Origin: Enterobacter sp. SA187
GTDB lineage: Bacteria; Pseudomonadota; Gammaproteobacteria; Enterobacterales; Enterobacteriaceae
DNA length: 64,000 nt
Assembly (NCBI RefSeq): GCF_001888805.2
Contig: NZ_CP019113.1
Coordinates: forward strand, 868,001-932,000
Direction of reading: 5' to 3'
A program made the translations under genes and the position numbers. Shown piece by piece: positions 42,969 through 51,396 of the stretch (positions within the stretch are counted from its first letter, which is position 1; each line of letters starts with the position of its first letter). The notes beneath the pieces are model-generated. The model had not been told where the DNA came from. It saw only the letters and a program-made list of their open reading frames with translations, and did not search any database.

Positions 42969-43811
42969 ATGCTCAGTTATCGTCACAGCTTTCACGCCGG
43001 CAATCATGCCGACGTCCTTAAACATACCGTTCAAAGCCTGATCATTGAATCGCTGAAAGAAAAAGAGAAGCCTTTTCTCTATCTGGACACTCACGCCGGT
43101 GCGGGTCGTTATCAGCTCGCCAGCGAACACGCTGAGCGCACCGGGGAATACCTCGAAGGTATCGCCCGTATCTGGCAGCAGGACGATCTGCCGGAAGAGC
43201 TGACGCCCTACATCACCGTGCTGAACCATTTTAACCGTAGCGGCACGCTGCGTTATTACCCCGGCTCCCCGCTGATTGCCCGCCAGCTGCTGCGCGAGCA
43301 GGACACGCTGCAATTAACCGAGCTGCACCCGAGCGACTACCCGCTGCTGCGTTCGGAATTTCAGAAAGATGCCCGTGCCACCGTGGCGCGTGGCGACGGC
43401 TATCAACAGCTGAAATCGAAACTGCCGCCGCCGTCCCGCCGTGGCCTGATCCTCATCGATCCGCCGTACGAAATAAAAACCGATTATCAGGCGGTGGTGC
43501 AGGGCATCAGCGAAGGCTACAAACGTTTTGCGACCGGCACTTACGCCCTGTGGTATCCGGTGGTGATGCGCGCGCAAATCAAACGTATGTTGAAAGAGCT
43601 GGAAGCCACCGGCATTCGCCGCATTCTGCAAATCGAGCTGGCGGTGCGCCCGGACAGCGATCAGCGCGGCATGACCGCCTCCGGCATGATTGTGATTAAC
43701 CCGCCGTGGAAGCTGGAGCAACAGATGCAAAACGTGCTGCCATGGCTGCACAGCAAACTGGTGCCAGCCGGTACGGGGCATACGCTGGTGAACTGGGTGG
43801 TGCCGGAGTAA
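42969..43811 (+). CDS. rlmJ: 23S rRNA m6A2030 methyltransferase RlmJ
   Basis: A 280-residue SAM-dependent methyltransferase that modifies A2030 of 23S rRNA. The N-terminus MLSYRHSFHAGNHADVLKH is family-specific, DTHAGAG (about 59) forms the SAM site and LIDPPYE (about 164) is the catalytic DPPY motif. ATG 42969 gives the E. coli length; the frame is open 75 bases further upstream without a family match. Confidence 0.96.
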   Translation: MLSYRHSFHAGNHADVLKHTVQSLIIESLKEKEKPFLYLDTHAGAGRYQLASEHAERTGEYLEGIARIWQQDDLPEELTPYITVLNHFNRSGTLRYYPGSPLIARQLLREQDTLQLTELHPSDYPLLRSEFQKDARATVARGDGYQQLKSKLPPPSRRGLILIDPPYEIKTDYQAVVQGISEGYKRFATGTYALWYPVVMRAQIKRMLKELEATGIRRILQIELAVRPDSDQRGMTASGMIVINPPWKLEQQMQNVLPWLHSKLVPAGTGHTLVNWVVPE

Positions 43812-43884
43812 TCGCAACCATCGGTGGAACCTTTTAAGCCGCGCGTTACACTGCGCTCAAATGCGACTCTATTAAGGAACGGTC

Positions 43885-45237
43885 ATGACTAAGCATTATG
43901 ATTATCTCGCCATTGGCGGCGGCAGCGGCGGCATCGCCTCGATCAACAGAGCGGCCATGTACGGCCAGAAATGTGCGCTGATTGAAGCCAAAGCGCTGGG
44001 CGGCACCTGCGTTAACGTCGGTTGCGTGCCGAAAAAAGTGATGTGGCATGCGGCGCAGATCCGCGAGGCAATCGAGCTTTATGGTCCGGACTATGGCTTT
44101 GATACCACCATCAATCACTTCGACTGGAATAAACTGGTCGCCAGCCGTACCGCTTATATCGATCGCATCCATAACTCCTATGACAACGTGTTGGGTAAAA
44201 ATCACGTCGATGTGATCCGCGGCTTCGCGCGTTTTGTGGACGCCCACACCGTTGAGGTGAACGGCGAAACCATCACCGCTGACCATATTCTGATCGCCAC
44301 CGGCGGGCGTCCGAGCCATCCGGATATTCCGGGTGCGGAATACGGTATCGACTCCGATGGTTTCTTCGAATTACCGGCCATGCCGCAGCGCGTGGCGGTG
44401 GTGGGCGCAGGGTACATCGCGGTTGAACTGGCTGGCGTCATCAACGGCCTTGGCGCGCAGACGCACCTGTTCGTGCGTAAACACGCGCCGCTGCGCAGTT
44501 TTGATCCCATGCTGAGCGAAACGCTGGTGGAAGCGATGGCGGCCGACGGCCCGACGCTTCACACCCACGCGGTGCCGAAGTCGGTGGTGAAAAATGCCGA
44601 TGGCAGCCTGCTGCTGACGCTGGAAGATGGCCGCAGTGTAACCGTCGATTGCCTGATCTGGGCGATTGGCCGCGTACCGGCCAACGACAATTTCAACCTC
44701 GCGGTAACGGGCGTGAAAACCGACGAAAAAGGCTACATCGTCGTGGATAAGTTCCAGAATACCAGTGTGCCGGGGATTTATGCCGTGGGCGACAACACCG
44801 GTGCCGTTGAACTGACGCCGGTGGCGGTCGCGGCGGGTCGTCGCCTGTCCGAGCGCCTGTTTAACAACAAGCCGGATGAGCATCTGGATTACAACAATAT
44901 CCCGACCGTGGTGTTCAGCCATCCGCCGATCGGCACCGTGGGCCTCACCGAACCGCAGGCGCGCGAGCAGTACGGCGACGAGGCGGTGAAAGTGTATAAA
45001 TCGTCCTTTACGGCGATGTATACCGCGGTAACGTCCCACCGTCAGCCGTGCCGCATGAAGCTGGTGTGCGTGGGCGAAGACGAGAAAATCGTCGGCATTC
45101 ACGGCATTGGCTTCGGCATGGACGAGATTTTACAGGGCTTCGCCGTGGCGCTGAAAATGGGCGCGACCAAGAAAGATTTCGACAATACCGTGGCGATCCA
45201 CCCGACCGCCGCCGAAGAATTTGTCACCATGCGGTAA
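43885..45237 (+). CDS. gor: Glutathione reductase
   Basis: A 450-residue flavoenzyme that reduces glutathione disulfide with NADPH, same length as E. coli Gor. The FAD site GGGSGGIASINRAA is at the N-terminus, the redox disulfide in GGTCVNVGCVPKK (Cys 42/47), the NADPH site in VVGAGYIAVELAGV, and the catalytic His-Glu in HPTAAEE near the C-terminus. GGAAC lies upstream of ATG 43885. A strong terminator follows. Confidence 0.97.
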   Translation: MTKHYDYLAIGGGSGGIASINRAAMYGQKCALIEAKALGGTCVNVGCVPKKVMWHAAQIREAIELYGPDYGFDTTINHFDWNKLVASRTAYIDRIHNSYDNVLGKNHVDVIRGFARFVDAHTVEVNGETITADHILIATGGRPSHPDIPGAEYGIDSDGFFELPAMPQRVAVVGAGYIAVELAGVINGLGAQTHLFVRKHAPLRSFDPMLSETLVEAMAADGPTLHTHAVPKSVVKNADGSLLLTLEDGRSVTVDCLIWAIGRVPANDNFNLAVTGVKTDEKGYIVVDKFQNTSVPGIYAVGDNTGAVELTPVAVAAGRRLSERLFNNKPDEHLDYNNIPTVVFSHPPIGTVGLTEPQAREQYGDEAVKVYKSSFTAMYTAVTSHRQPCRMKLVCVGEDEKIVGIHGIGFGMDEILQGFAVALKMGATKKDFDNTVAIHPTAAEEFVTMR

Positions 45238-45261
45238 TGCCCTTCCTGCTATTTCAGCAAT

Positions 45262-45293
45262 AAAAAAACTGGCGAGTTATCGCCAGTTTTTTT
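45262..45293. terminator. Bidirectional terminator between gor and the Slam gene
   Basis: Stem arms 45262-45275 and 45280-45293 with loop GTTA carry A tracts on the left and T tracts on the right. It can terminate gor on the plus strand and the convergent Slam gene on the minus strand. Confidence 0.92.
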
Positions 45294-45307
45294 TCGCCAT
45301 TACGCCG

Positions 45308-46723
45308 CTAAAAGTTTTTATCCAGCGACAATGTGATATTGCGCTGATGGTAATCGTAAAAATTGATATTACTGTCGACGCGTTTATAGCTGAAATTCAG
45401 CTTCGGCATCACGCCAAATACATAGAGATCCCGGTGCCAGAGCGACAAATTATAATACTGCTCATTGTCTTTGCGGCGGGTGGAGAATATTTCACTGTCG
45501 GCCTGGTAATGACGTTTTGCGAAGGCCGTGGAGGCCGAAAACGAAATCTGCCAGGGTAAGTCCACCTGTACCCCGCCGCGCACGCCTGTCCGCTGATTAG
45601 TTTCACTTTTTGCCGCGGTTTGCTGATCCTGAATATCGACGCCCGCATAGGCTGACACCAGATTACTGAAAGCATGAGACAGCGTGGTTGAAGAATAACG
45701 GCTATAGCCGCGCAAAAAGCCGTATTCGTCGGCATCGTAATGGAGTTTTTGATATTCCAGCGCCTGACTTATCTGCCATGCGGGAGAAAGCAGGTAGCTG
45801 TATTCCGCCCGCACGCCGGGGCCGGAAGAATAGGCTTCCGTGCCGTACCATCTTTTTTCATAAAAAGGCAGCAGGGCGAACTGCTGGCGGTAATCCCGCC
45901 ACTGATAACCAGCATAAAGGCGGCTGGTAATATCATCGAAATCATGATTATTCCAGTAGCTTTTGCCGTTCACTGTGCCCATAAAGCGCAGGCCATGCTG
46001 GTTATACAAAGAGACATCCTTTTGTAGTGCGCCGTTAAACCAGAAGCCCTCTCCCCGCTGCGGGAAACTTTCTTTATTGCGTAAAAAGAGCCGATCGCCG
46101 ATGCGAATGGTTTTACTTGTCGAGGCGTTATTCACATTGCTGTCGTTAAGATAGCTGACGCTGAGTCTGCCGGTCAGATCGCTGCCCTGTTGAATACGTT
46201 CAATATAAACGCCAATGATCGCCTGGATATTTTCCGGCGGATTGCTTTGCAGCACGCGGCGAAACTGGTATTCCGCCGTATCGTACTGGTGGTTTTCAAA
46301 CATGGCGCGGGCCATGTCGAGCCGCACCGCATCAAGTTCAGGATGTTCACTCAGAATGGCGCGGTAGTGCGCGATAGCCTGATCGTAATCGCCCTTGCTG
46401 CGGGCCAGCCCCGCCTTTGCGAAGCGGATCAGCGTGGGATCGGCGCTGGCTGACGCTTCATACACCGGCAGAATGGCTTCCACCATCGGCCATTTGCCTT
46501 CGCGCACGGCCTGATCGAGCAGCGCCGTCGCCAGCTCAGGCTGTTCAGCAAGTTGCGCATTGTTAACAGAGATAAAGGTTCCGGCGGCGGAGGTGCTTTT
46601 ATCCTGCTGTGTCAGACGATCAAAATGGGGTGCAGCGGGAATGACGTCAGTATCCGGCGGCGCGGCTAAGGCGGCGCCGAGCGGAAACAACAGGCTTATT
46701 GCGCCTGTACGCAGGACATTCAT
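45308..46723 (-). CDS. Slam-type outer-membrane translocator (type XI secretion)
   Basis: A 471-residue protein with a cleavable signal peptide (to about residue 20, ALAAPP), a TPR-like helical domain (about 55-185, including AVRLDMARAMFENHQYDTAEYQ) and a C-terminal beta-barrel of about 280 residues with alternating aromatic strands ending ITLSLDKNF. N-terminal TPR plus a DUF560-like barrel is the Slam architecture, which moves lipoproteins to the outer face of the outer membrane. It follows a TbpB-like lipoprotein gene by 53 bases, the usual substrate-translocator pairing. A terminator-like hairpin between the two would lower its expression relative to the substrate. Confidence 0.85.
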   Translation of the reverse strand: MNVLRTGAISLLFPLGAALAAPPDTDVIPAAPHFDRLTQQDKSTSAAGTFISVNNAQLAEQPELATALLDQAVREGKWPMVEAILPVYEASASADPTLIRFAKAGLARSKGDYDQAIAHYRAILSEHPELDAVRLDMARAMFENHQYDTAEYQFRRVLQSNPPENIQAIIGVYIERIQQGSDLTGRLSVSYLNDSNVNNASTSKTIRIGDRLFLRNKESFPQRGEGFWFNGALQKDVSLYNQHGLRFMGTVNGKSYWNNHDFDDITSRLYAGYQWRDYRQQFALLPFYEKRWYGTEAYSSGPGVRAEYSYLLSPAWQISQALEYQKLHYDADEYGFLRGYSRYSSTTLSHAFSNLVSAYAGVDIQDQQTAAKSETNQRTGVRGGVQVDLPWQISFSASTAFAKRHYQADSEIFSTRRKDNEQYYNLSLWHRDLYVFGVMPKLNFSYKRVDSNINFYDYHQRNITLSLDKNF

Positions 46724-46742
46724 AGGGATTTATACCATCATG

Positions 46743-46768
46743 AAAAACCGGCCAGACGGGCTGGCCGG
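46743..46768 (-). terminator. Intergenic attenuating terminator between lipoprotein and Slam genes
   Basis: On the minus strand an 8-bp GC stem (46761-46768 with 46748-46755) is followed by TTTTT (46743-46747), 8 bases past the lipoprotein stop. Partial readthrough would give more substrate than translocator. Confidence 0.85.
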
Positions 46769-46776
46769 GAGGCGAG

Positions 46777-47544
46777 TTACTGACGCGTTGCGCCAAAAGC
46801 GACGTTTTTGCTGGTGTCGGCGAAGCTGGCAAGACCGCCCAGCTCCTGCGCGGCAGGGCCGTTGAAGTGGCCGGTGAAGGTACCGTCCTGACCGCCTGAC
46901 TGCGCCTTACCGGTGAAACCGCCGTCCGCAATGGTGCCCTGCATCGCCACAGCGCTGCCGAAGGCGTCGCCTGCGGCAATGTTGCCGTTGATGGTTTTCG
47001 CGGCAAAGTCGACGTTAAAAGTGGCATCGCTGCGAATGTCTTCACGCATGCCGTTACCGACATAGGTCGCTGTACCCTGCGTGGGCACGTTGGCGGCCAG
47101 CGTCGGCTCGCCCGTGTAGAACACGTCATGCTTACCCGTTTTAAAGTCGGTCCAGGTGCCAAAGGTGGTGTAACTCATACGGCCGCAGCACCAGGAGGTG
47201 GCGGAATGACGGGTGCCGTCCGTACTGGTCAGCGACTGGGTAAAGACATAGGCCGGTTCGATACCGGTACCGCGCATGGTATAGGAAAGGCCCTGCGGCG
47301 TGGTGTAGGTATAGCCTGACAGGGTGCCCCCGGTGGCCAGGCTTGTCGGCGCGCTGGCAGGCGGTTGCGGCGTGGTGCCGGTATTGTTATTGCCAGCGTT
47401 ACTGCCAGAACCATTGTCTGTCTGCACCGGCGGCGTCGTGGTCGGCGGCGTTTTATCGCCACCACCACCACCGCCACCACCACCGCCGCCACAGGCGGTT
47501 AAAATACACACCGAAAGTAATAAGGCAGGCTTTAACGTGGTCAT
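46777..47544 (-). CDS. Slam-dependent surface lipoprotein with TbpB-like barrel
   Basis: A 255-residue lipoprotein. Signal peptide and lipobox LTAC (Cys about 18) are followed by eleven consecutive glycines and a Pro/Thr/Asn-rich linker to about 75. The C-terminal domain carries marks of the TbpB/fHbp-type barrel: GTATYVGNGM and the closing GTFTGHFNGPAAQELGGLAS, close to the G-x-F-x-GP-x-A-x-E-x-GG signature. ATG 47544 is chosen because the signal peptide starts there and AAGGA is about 11 bases upstream; the frame opens 48 bases earlier. It probably binds a host or environmental ligand at the cell surface; the ligand is unknown and no TonB receptor is adjacent. Confidence 0.8.
   Translation of the reverse strand: MTTLKPALLLSVCILTACGGGGGGGGGGGDKTPPTTTPPVQTDNGSGSNAGNNNTGTTPQPPASAPTSLATGGTLSGYTYTTPQGLSYTMRGTGIEPAYVFTQSLTSTDGTRHSATSWCCGRMSYTTFGTWTDFKTGKHDVFYTGEPTLAANVPTQGTATYVGNGMREDIRSDATFNVDFAAKTINGNIAAGDAFGSAVAMQGTIADGGFTGKAQSGGQDGTFTGHFNGPAAQELGGLASFADTSKNVAFGATRQ
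47458..47490 (-). repeat. GGN codon repeat encoding an 11-glycine linker
   Basis: Eleven consecutive glycine codons (seven GGT, four GGC) follow the lipid-modified Cys. Polyglycine tethers just after the lipobox are typical of surface lipoproteins exported by Slam. Slippage would change length by whole codons, not the frame. Confidence 0.9.
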
Positions 47545-47654
47545 AAAATGAACATCCTTGGTTGTGAAATATGTTGCATTATTTCTGCACAAAATTTTTA
47601 CATGAATTTACCGTAAAAAATCACGTACGAACTTAATGAATGTTCATATAACAG

Positions 47655-47673
47655 GATTATGAGAATTATCTTA
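47655..47673 (-). promoter_or_regulatory. Fur-box-like site upstream of the surface lipoprotein
   Basis: GATTATGAGAATTATCTTA matches the 19-base Fur consensus at 13 positions by eye, with near-perfect first two hexamers. It lies about 110 bases upstream of ATG 47544. Iron control would suit a TbpB-like protein, but in an AT-rich spacer chance is possible. Confidence 0.35.
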
Positions 47674-47741
47674 GTAAGAAAATACGAATTTCATCGCTGG
47701 CAGACCCGCTAATTTACGCGGGCCTACCAATATTGGTGGGA

Positions 47742-48860
47742 TTAATTACTTTGCTGCGGTACCGTCACTGGCATATTAACGGTCGATTGCGCGCCATTAT
47801 CCGGCGTCCTGACCACCATGTTCGGCAGCGCCAGTTCAATATCATTTGCGATTAAGCCTTCCAGAATACGGATATTAATCTCCTGCTGAATATCCATATA
47901 CTTATTGTAGTCGGCGGTATTAACAATATGCACCACTTCAAAATTCAGGCGATCCTGGGTAAATGCCAGAAAATGCGCACGGTCAAACTTGGTTTCGCCC
48001 ACATCCTCAATAATGTCCTGGACCATTTTGCCGATGATACGCAGCTTTTCGGGCGGCGTTGAACTGGCCACCCCAAAGTTGAACACAATGCGGCGGGTCT
48101 GCATTCGCTTGTAGTTGTGGATGGTCTGCTGCAACAGGATGGCGTTGGCGCAGACGATCTGCTCGCCGCTGAGGCTACGAATACGGGTGGTTTTTAAGCC
48201 AATATGCTCAATGGTACCGGCAACGTCGTTGAAAACAATGAAATCGCCGATTTCAAAGGGCTTGTCGAAGCCGATGGACAGTGACGCAAAAACATCGCTG
48301 AGCACCGTCTGTACCGCCAGCGCAATGGCAATACCGCCCACCCCAAGACTGGCCACCAGCGCGGTGATATCGACGCCCGCATTGGCGAGGATCGACAGCA
48401 ACATCATCGACCAGACCAGCACCCGTAATATCATGCCCAGAATAACCATGGTGACCGGGTTACGGTTTGATCCCGGCGCATGGAGTAAACGATGCATCCA
48501 GGACTGCACGCCCTGATCGAGCCAGATCGCTACCTGCAAGGCAAGAACCAGAAACCAGGCGTGGGAAATGGTGGAAAATAAGCGATCCGGCAGCGCGGTA
48601 AAACGCAGGCTGAACAGGAACGACGCGAACAGGATTAATAACCGGTTGGTCTTTCTCAGCATATCAAAAAGGATATACCGCAGATTACCGCCATCAGTAT
48701 GTTTGTTATTCCAGTTCTCGATTGTCTTATAAGCAAATGAAATTAATCGCCTGATTAAGTAATAAGTGATCAGGGTAACGACAACGACAATCGCCACATT
48801 GATCCAGAAGGTGGTCGATAACAGTATATTGACAATATTTAATCGGGACAGATATTCCAT
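47742..48860 (-). CDS. MscS-family mechanosensitive channel
   Basis: A 372-residue inner-membrane protein. N-terminal helices (about 18-38, 70-90, 100-120, 140-165) lead to the pore helix VDITALVASLGVGGIAIALA and the beta domain start IGDFIVFNDVAGTIEHIGL, both hallmarks of MscS. It releases solutes on hypo-osmotic shock. It belongs to the medium-length MscS-like group rather than MscS itself (286 residues in E. coli). No partner gene is evident. Confidence 0.9.
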   Translation of the reverse strand: MEYLSRLNIVNILLSTTFWINVAIVVVVTLITYYLIRRLISFAYKTIENWNNKHTDGGNLRYILFDMLRKTNRLLILFASFLFSLRFTALPDRLFSTISHAWFLVLALQVAIWLDQGVQSWMHRLLHAPGSNRNPVTMVILGMILRVLVWSMMLLSILANAGVDITALVASLGVGGIAIALAVQTVLSDVFASLSIGFDKPFEIGDFIVFNDVAGTIEHIGLKTTRIRSLSGEQIVCANAILLQQTIHNYKRMQTRRIVFNFGVASSTPPEKLRIIGKMVQDIIEDVGETKFDRAHFLAFTQDRLNFEVVHIVNTADYNKYMDIQQEINIRILEGLIANDIELALPNMVVRTPDNGAQSTVNMPVTVPQQSN

Positions 48861-49053
48861 TTTACCTCCAGTCAGTATATCGCGGTCTAAGTATAGACAG
48901 CCTGTCAGTCTGAGGGAGCAGCAATATCAATGTGTTGCATTGTATTAAATTACAGCTTTCAGCGTGCTAAACCGGTTAACAGGGCAGGTTTTGATAGAAA
49001 CAATCGGCTAAACAGGTATATTAACATTCTGTTAGCAAAATCCGGCAAAGCCT

Positions 49054-49686
49054 ATGACGACTTCTTCTCTGGAACGCACCGTTTATGTGGTTGATGATGA
49101 ACAAGCGGTCATCTCATCGTTAAGCAATCTTCTCAGCGCGGAAGGTTATACCGTTTCAGCCTTTACCTCACCGCAGGCGTTTTTGTCCCATTCGCACTAC
49201 CCTGCCCCCTGCTGCCTGATTGTCGATTTGAATATGCCTGATATGAACGGGCTTGAGGTGACGCGCAATCTGCGCGAGCTGGGCTACGCCATTCCGGCTA
49301 TTTTCCTGACCGGTTACGGCACCATTCCGGTTACCGTACAGGCCATGAAAGCAGGCGCTTACGAGTTTCTGACCAAGCCCGTGTTGCCCGATCCGCTGCT
49401 GCTGGCGGTGGCGGATGCGCTGGCCTTTTCTGAAGCGGAGATGGCCGTCGCAGAAGAACGACGTGAACTGATGGCGCGCGCCCGCACCCTGACGCAGCGC
49501 GAAAACGAAGTGATGCAGCTGGTGGTGACCGGATTACTCAACAAACAAATTGCGGCGCAGATGGGCATCAGCGAAATCACCGCCAAAGTCCATAAACGCC
49601 GCGTGATGGAAAAGATGAAGGTGCGCACCCTTTCCGATCTGGTCAAAGCCACCGAAAAACTTAACCTCGATAATAAACACAGCTGA
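49054..49686 (+). CDS. FixJ-family response regulator (REC + LuxR HTH)
   Basis: A 210-residue two-component regulator. The receiver domain (about 8-120) has the acidic pair in VVDDEQ, phospho-acceptor Asp in LIVDLNMPDMNG (about 57) and Lys in FLTKPV (about 110). The LuxR-type helix-turn-helix is at about 145-200 (LTQRENEVMQLVVTGLLNKQ). It is convergent with the histidine kinase fragment, 6 bases apart, and is its likely partner. It probably activates neighbouring hydrolase genes; this is inference from proximity. Confidence 0.92.
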   Translation: MTTSSLERTVYVVDDEQAVISSLSNLLSAEGYTVSAFTSPQAFLSHSHYPAPCCLIVDLNMPDMNGLEVTRNLRELGYAIPAIFLTGYGTIPVTVQAMKAGAYEFLTKPVLPDPLLLAVADALAFSEAEMAVAEERRELMARARTLTQRENEVMQLVVTGLLNKQIAAQMGISEITAKVHKRRVMEKMKVRTLSDLVKATEKLNLDNKHS

Positions 49687-49692
49687 GGGTGA

Positions 49693-51336
49693 TCAGACGC
49701 TCTCTTCCGGCTGCACAGGCAGCGTGAAAGAGAAAATGCTGCCGCCGCTCTCCCGGCTGGCGGCTTTCAGCTTGCCGCCGTGCCGCTTGATGATCTCGGC
49801 GCTGATGGTCAGCCCCATCCCCATACCTTCGGCTTTGGTGGTAAAGAACGAATCAAAAATCTTTTCGATAAGCGCCTCCGTCAGGCCGCTGCCGTTATCC
49901 GCGACGTCAAACTGAATGGTCGCAGGATCCGGCTGGGAAGACGACAGCCGCAGGCTGCGCACGCCCATGTTGTCCGCCATCGCATCCATCGCATTGATCA
50001 CCAGATTGAGCAACACCTGCTGGATCTGCACGCTGACGCAGAAAATGCGGTCATTGGTCGCCCGGAAATCCAGCTCCAGCGAGATGAAACGCCGCTCCAT
50101 CTCCAGCCGTGACAGGGAGTGAATATTACGCGCCAGGCCATGCAGCCGGGCCTGGGCAAATTCCGCTTCCTGGTTGCGGGTCAGCGCCTGTAAGCCGCGA
50201 ATAATATCCCCGGCGCGGTTTCCTTCGCTGATCACCTCATTAATACTTTTACAGGCGTTTTCCAGGTGCTGCGGGTCGCGTTTCAGCCAGCGCAGGGCCG
50301 CGCCCGCATTGGCGACGATGGACATCAGCGGCTGGTTGATCTCATGCGCGATGGACGCCGTCAGCTGCCCTACCGTGGTGGCCCGCGCCACGCGCGCCAG
50401 ATCGGCCTGGGCAATGCGCACCGCGTCTTCGGAGTTACGCTGCGCGGTAATGTCAGTGATGGTGCCGAAATACTCTTTCACTTCCGGCCAGTTTTCCACC
50501 GGCTCGCCGATGCCCTTGATGTAGCGGCACACGCCGTCCGGCCTGATGATGCGAAACTCTGCCTGCATCGGCTGACCATTGCGCACGCTCATGGTCACCA
50601 GATCGTTGATGACGCTGAAATCATCCGGGTGTACGCGGGTCATAAAATCGGCCATCGACAAGCTGCCCTGATGATCCGGCAGGCCGACGATACGCGTGTA
50701 CTCCTCCGACAGCAGCATGATGTCCTGTTCCAGGTGCCAGTGCCAGGTACCGGTGTGACTGATTTTTTCCCCTAACATCAGCGACTTCTGACTGGCGCGC
50801 AGCTGTTTTTCCACTTTGCGGCGCTGGATGTTTTCATCCAGCAGTTCAGCGTACAGTCGCGCCGTTTCCAGCGATACCGCCGCCTGCGCGCCCAGCATAG
50901 AGACGATCCGCGAATGCTCGGCGGTGAACACATCCGGCAGCAGACGGTTTTCCAGATACAGCACGCCAACCATTTGCGCCTGTTTAAACATCGGTACGCA
51001 CATCACCGCCGCACCCGAGGCCACCAGATAATGGTCCTGACTGAACGGGCTGAACGTTTCCGGTTTGCCGGTGCGGATCTCCTGCCCGGTGCGGATCACC
51101 GCCGCCAGTACGGAGAGCGGCAAATCGGTGGCCAGCGGTGTTTCTTTCACAATGTTGACTTTGATGCCTTCGGCGGTAGTGGTCGCCCGCGCCTGGATCT
51201 CGGGAATATTGCCGTCGATCAGACGGATCAGCAGACAGTGCTGCGCCCCGGCCCGTTCCACCAGCATCATCATCAGCGTGTTGATCAGGCGGTTAAGATT
51301 GATCTCCTCCGTCAGGGCGCGGATCGCGGTCACCAT
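49693..51336 (-). CDS. Sensor histidine kinase part (GAF-PAS-HisKA-HATPase) of a split gene
   Basis: A 547-residue frame with a GAF domain (about 10-160), a short coiled coil, a PAS domain (about 190-300; MTRVHPDDFSVINDLV), HisKA with phospho-His in TASIAHEINQPLMSIVANAG (about 335), and an ATPase domain with NLVINAMDAM, DNGSGL and GMGMGL. It is in the same frame as the gene upstream, and 19 more codons (51337-51393) run back to its TAG stop. The ATG at 51336 has no good ribosome site. In intact relatives this is the C-terminal third of one protein. Confidence 0.85.
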   Translation of the reverse strand: MVTAIRALTEEINLNRLINTLMMMLVERAGAQHCLLIRLIDGNIPEIQARATTTAEGIKVNIVKETPLATDLPLSVLAAVIRTGQEIRTGKPETFSPFSQDHYLVASGAAVMCVPMFKQAQMVGVLYLENRLLPDVFTAEHSRIVSMLGAQAAVSLETARLYAELLDENIQRRKVEKQLRASQKSLMLGEKISHTGTWHWHLEQDIMLLSEEYTRIVGLPDHQGSLSMADFMTRVHPDDFSVINDLVTMSVRNGQPMQAEFRIIRPDGVCRYIKGIGEPVENWPEVKEYFGTITDITAQRNSEDAVRIAQADLARVARATTVGQLTASIAHEINQPLMSIVANAGAALRWLKRDPQHLENACKSINEVISEGNRAGDIIRGLQALTRNQEAEFAQARLHGLARNIHSLSRLEMERRFISLELDFRATNDRIFCVSVQIQQVLLNLVINAMDAMADNMGVRSLRLSSSQPDPATIQFDVADNGSGLTEALIEKIFDSFFTTKAEGMGMGLTISAEIIKRHGGKLKAASRESGGSIFSFTLPVQPEESV

Positions 51337-51393
51337 ACTCTGGAGGTCGCTTATCTCGGCGTTCTGCTCGAAAGCGAGCGTATCCAGCGCTGT

Positions 51394-51396
51394 CTA
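51394..51396 (-). other. In-frame amber stop codon
   Basis: TAG interrupts the otherwise continuous frame between HLTTQGT and TALDTLAFEQ. The residues around it read as a normal linker between the helical domain and the GAF domain. Confidence 0.9.

Noticed and set aside
47458..47490. Short repeat that might suggest a CRISPR or phase-variable tract
   Set aside because: It is a run of glycine codons in frame; unit length of three cannot switch the frame and there are no spacers.
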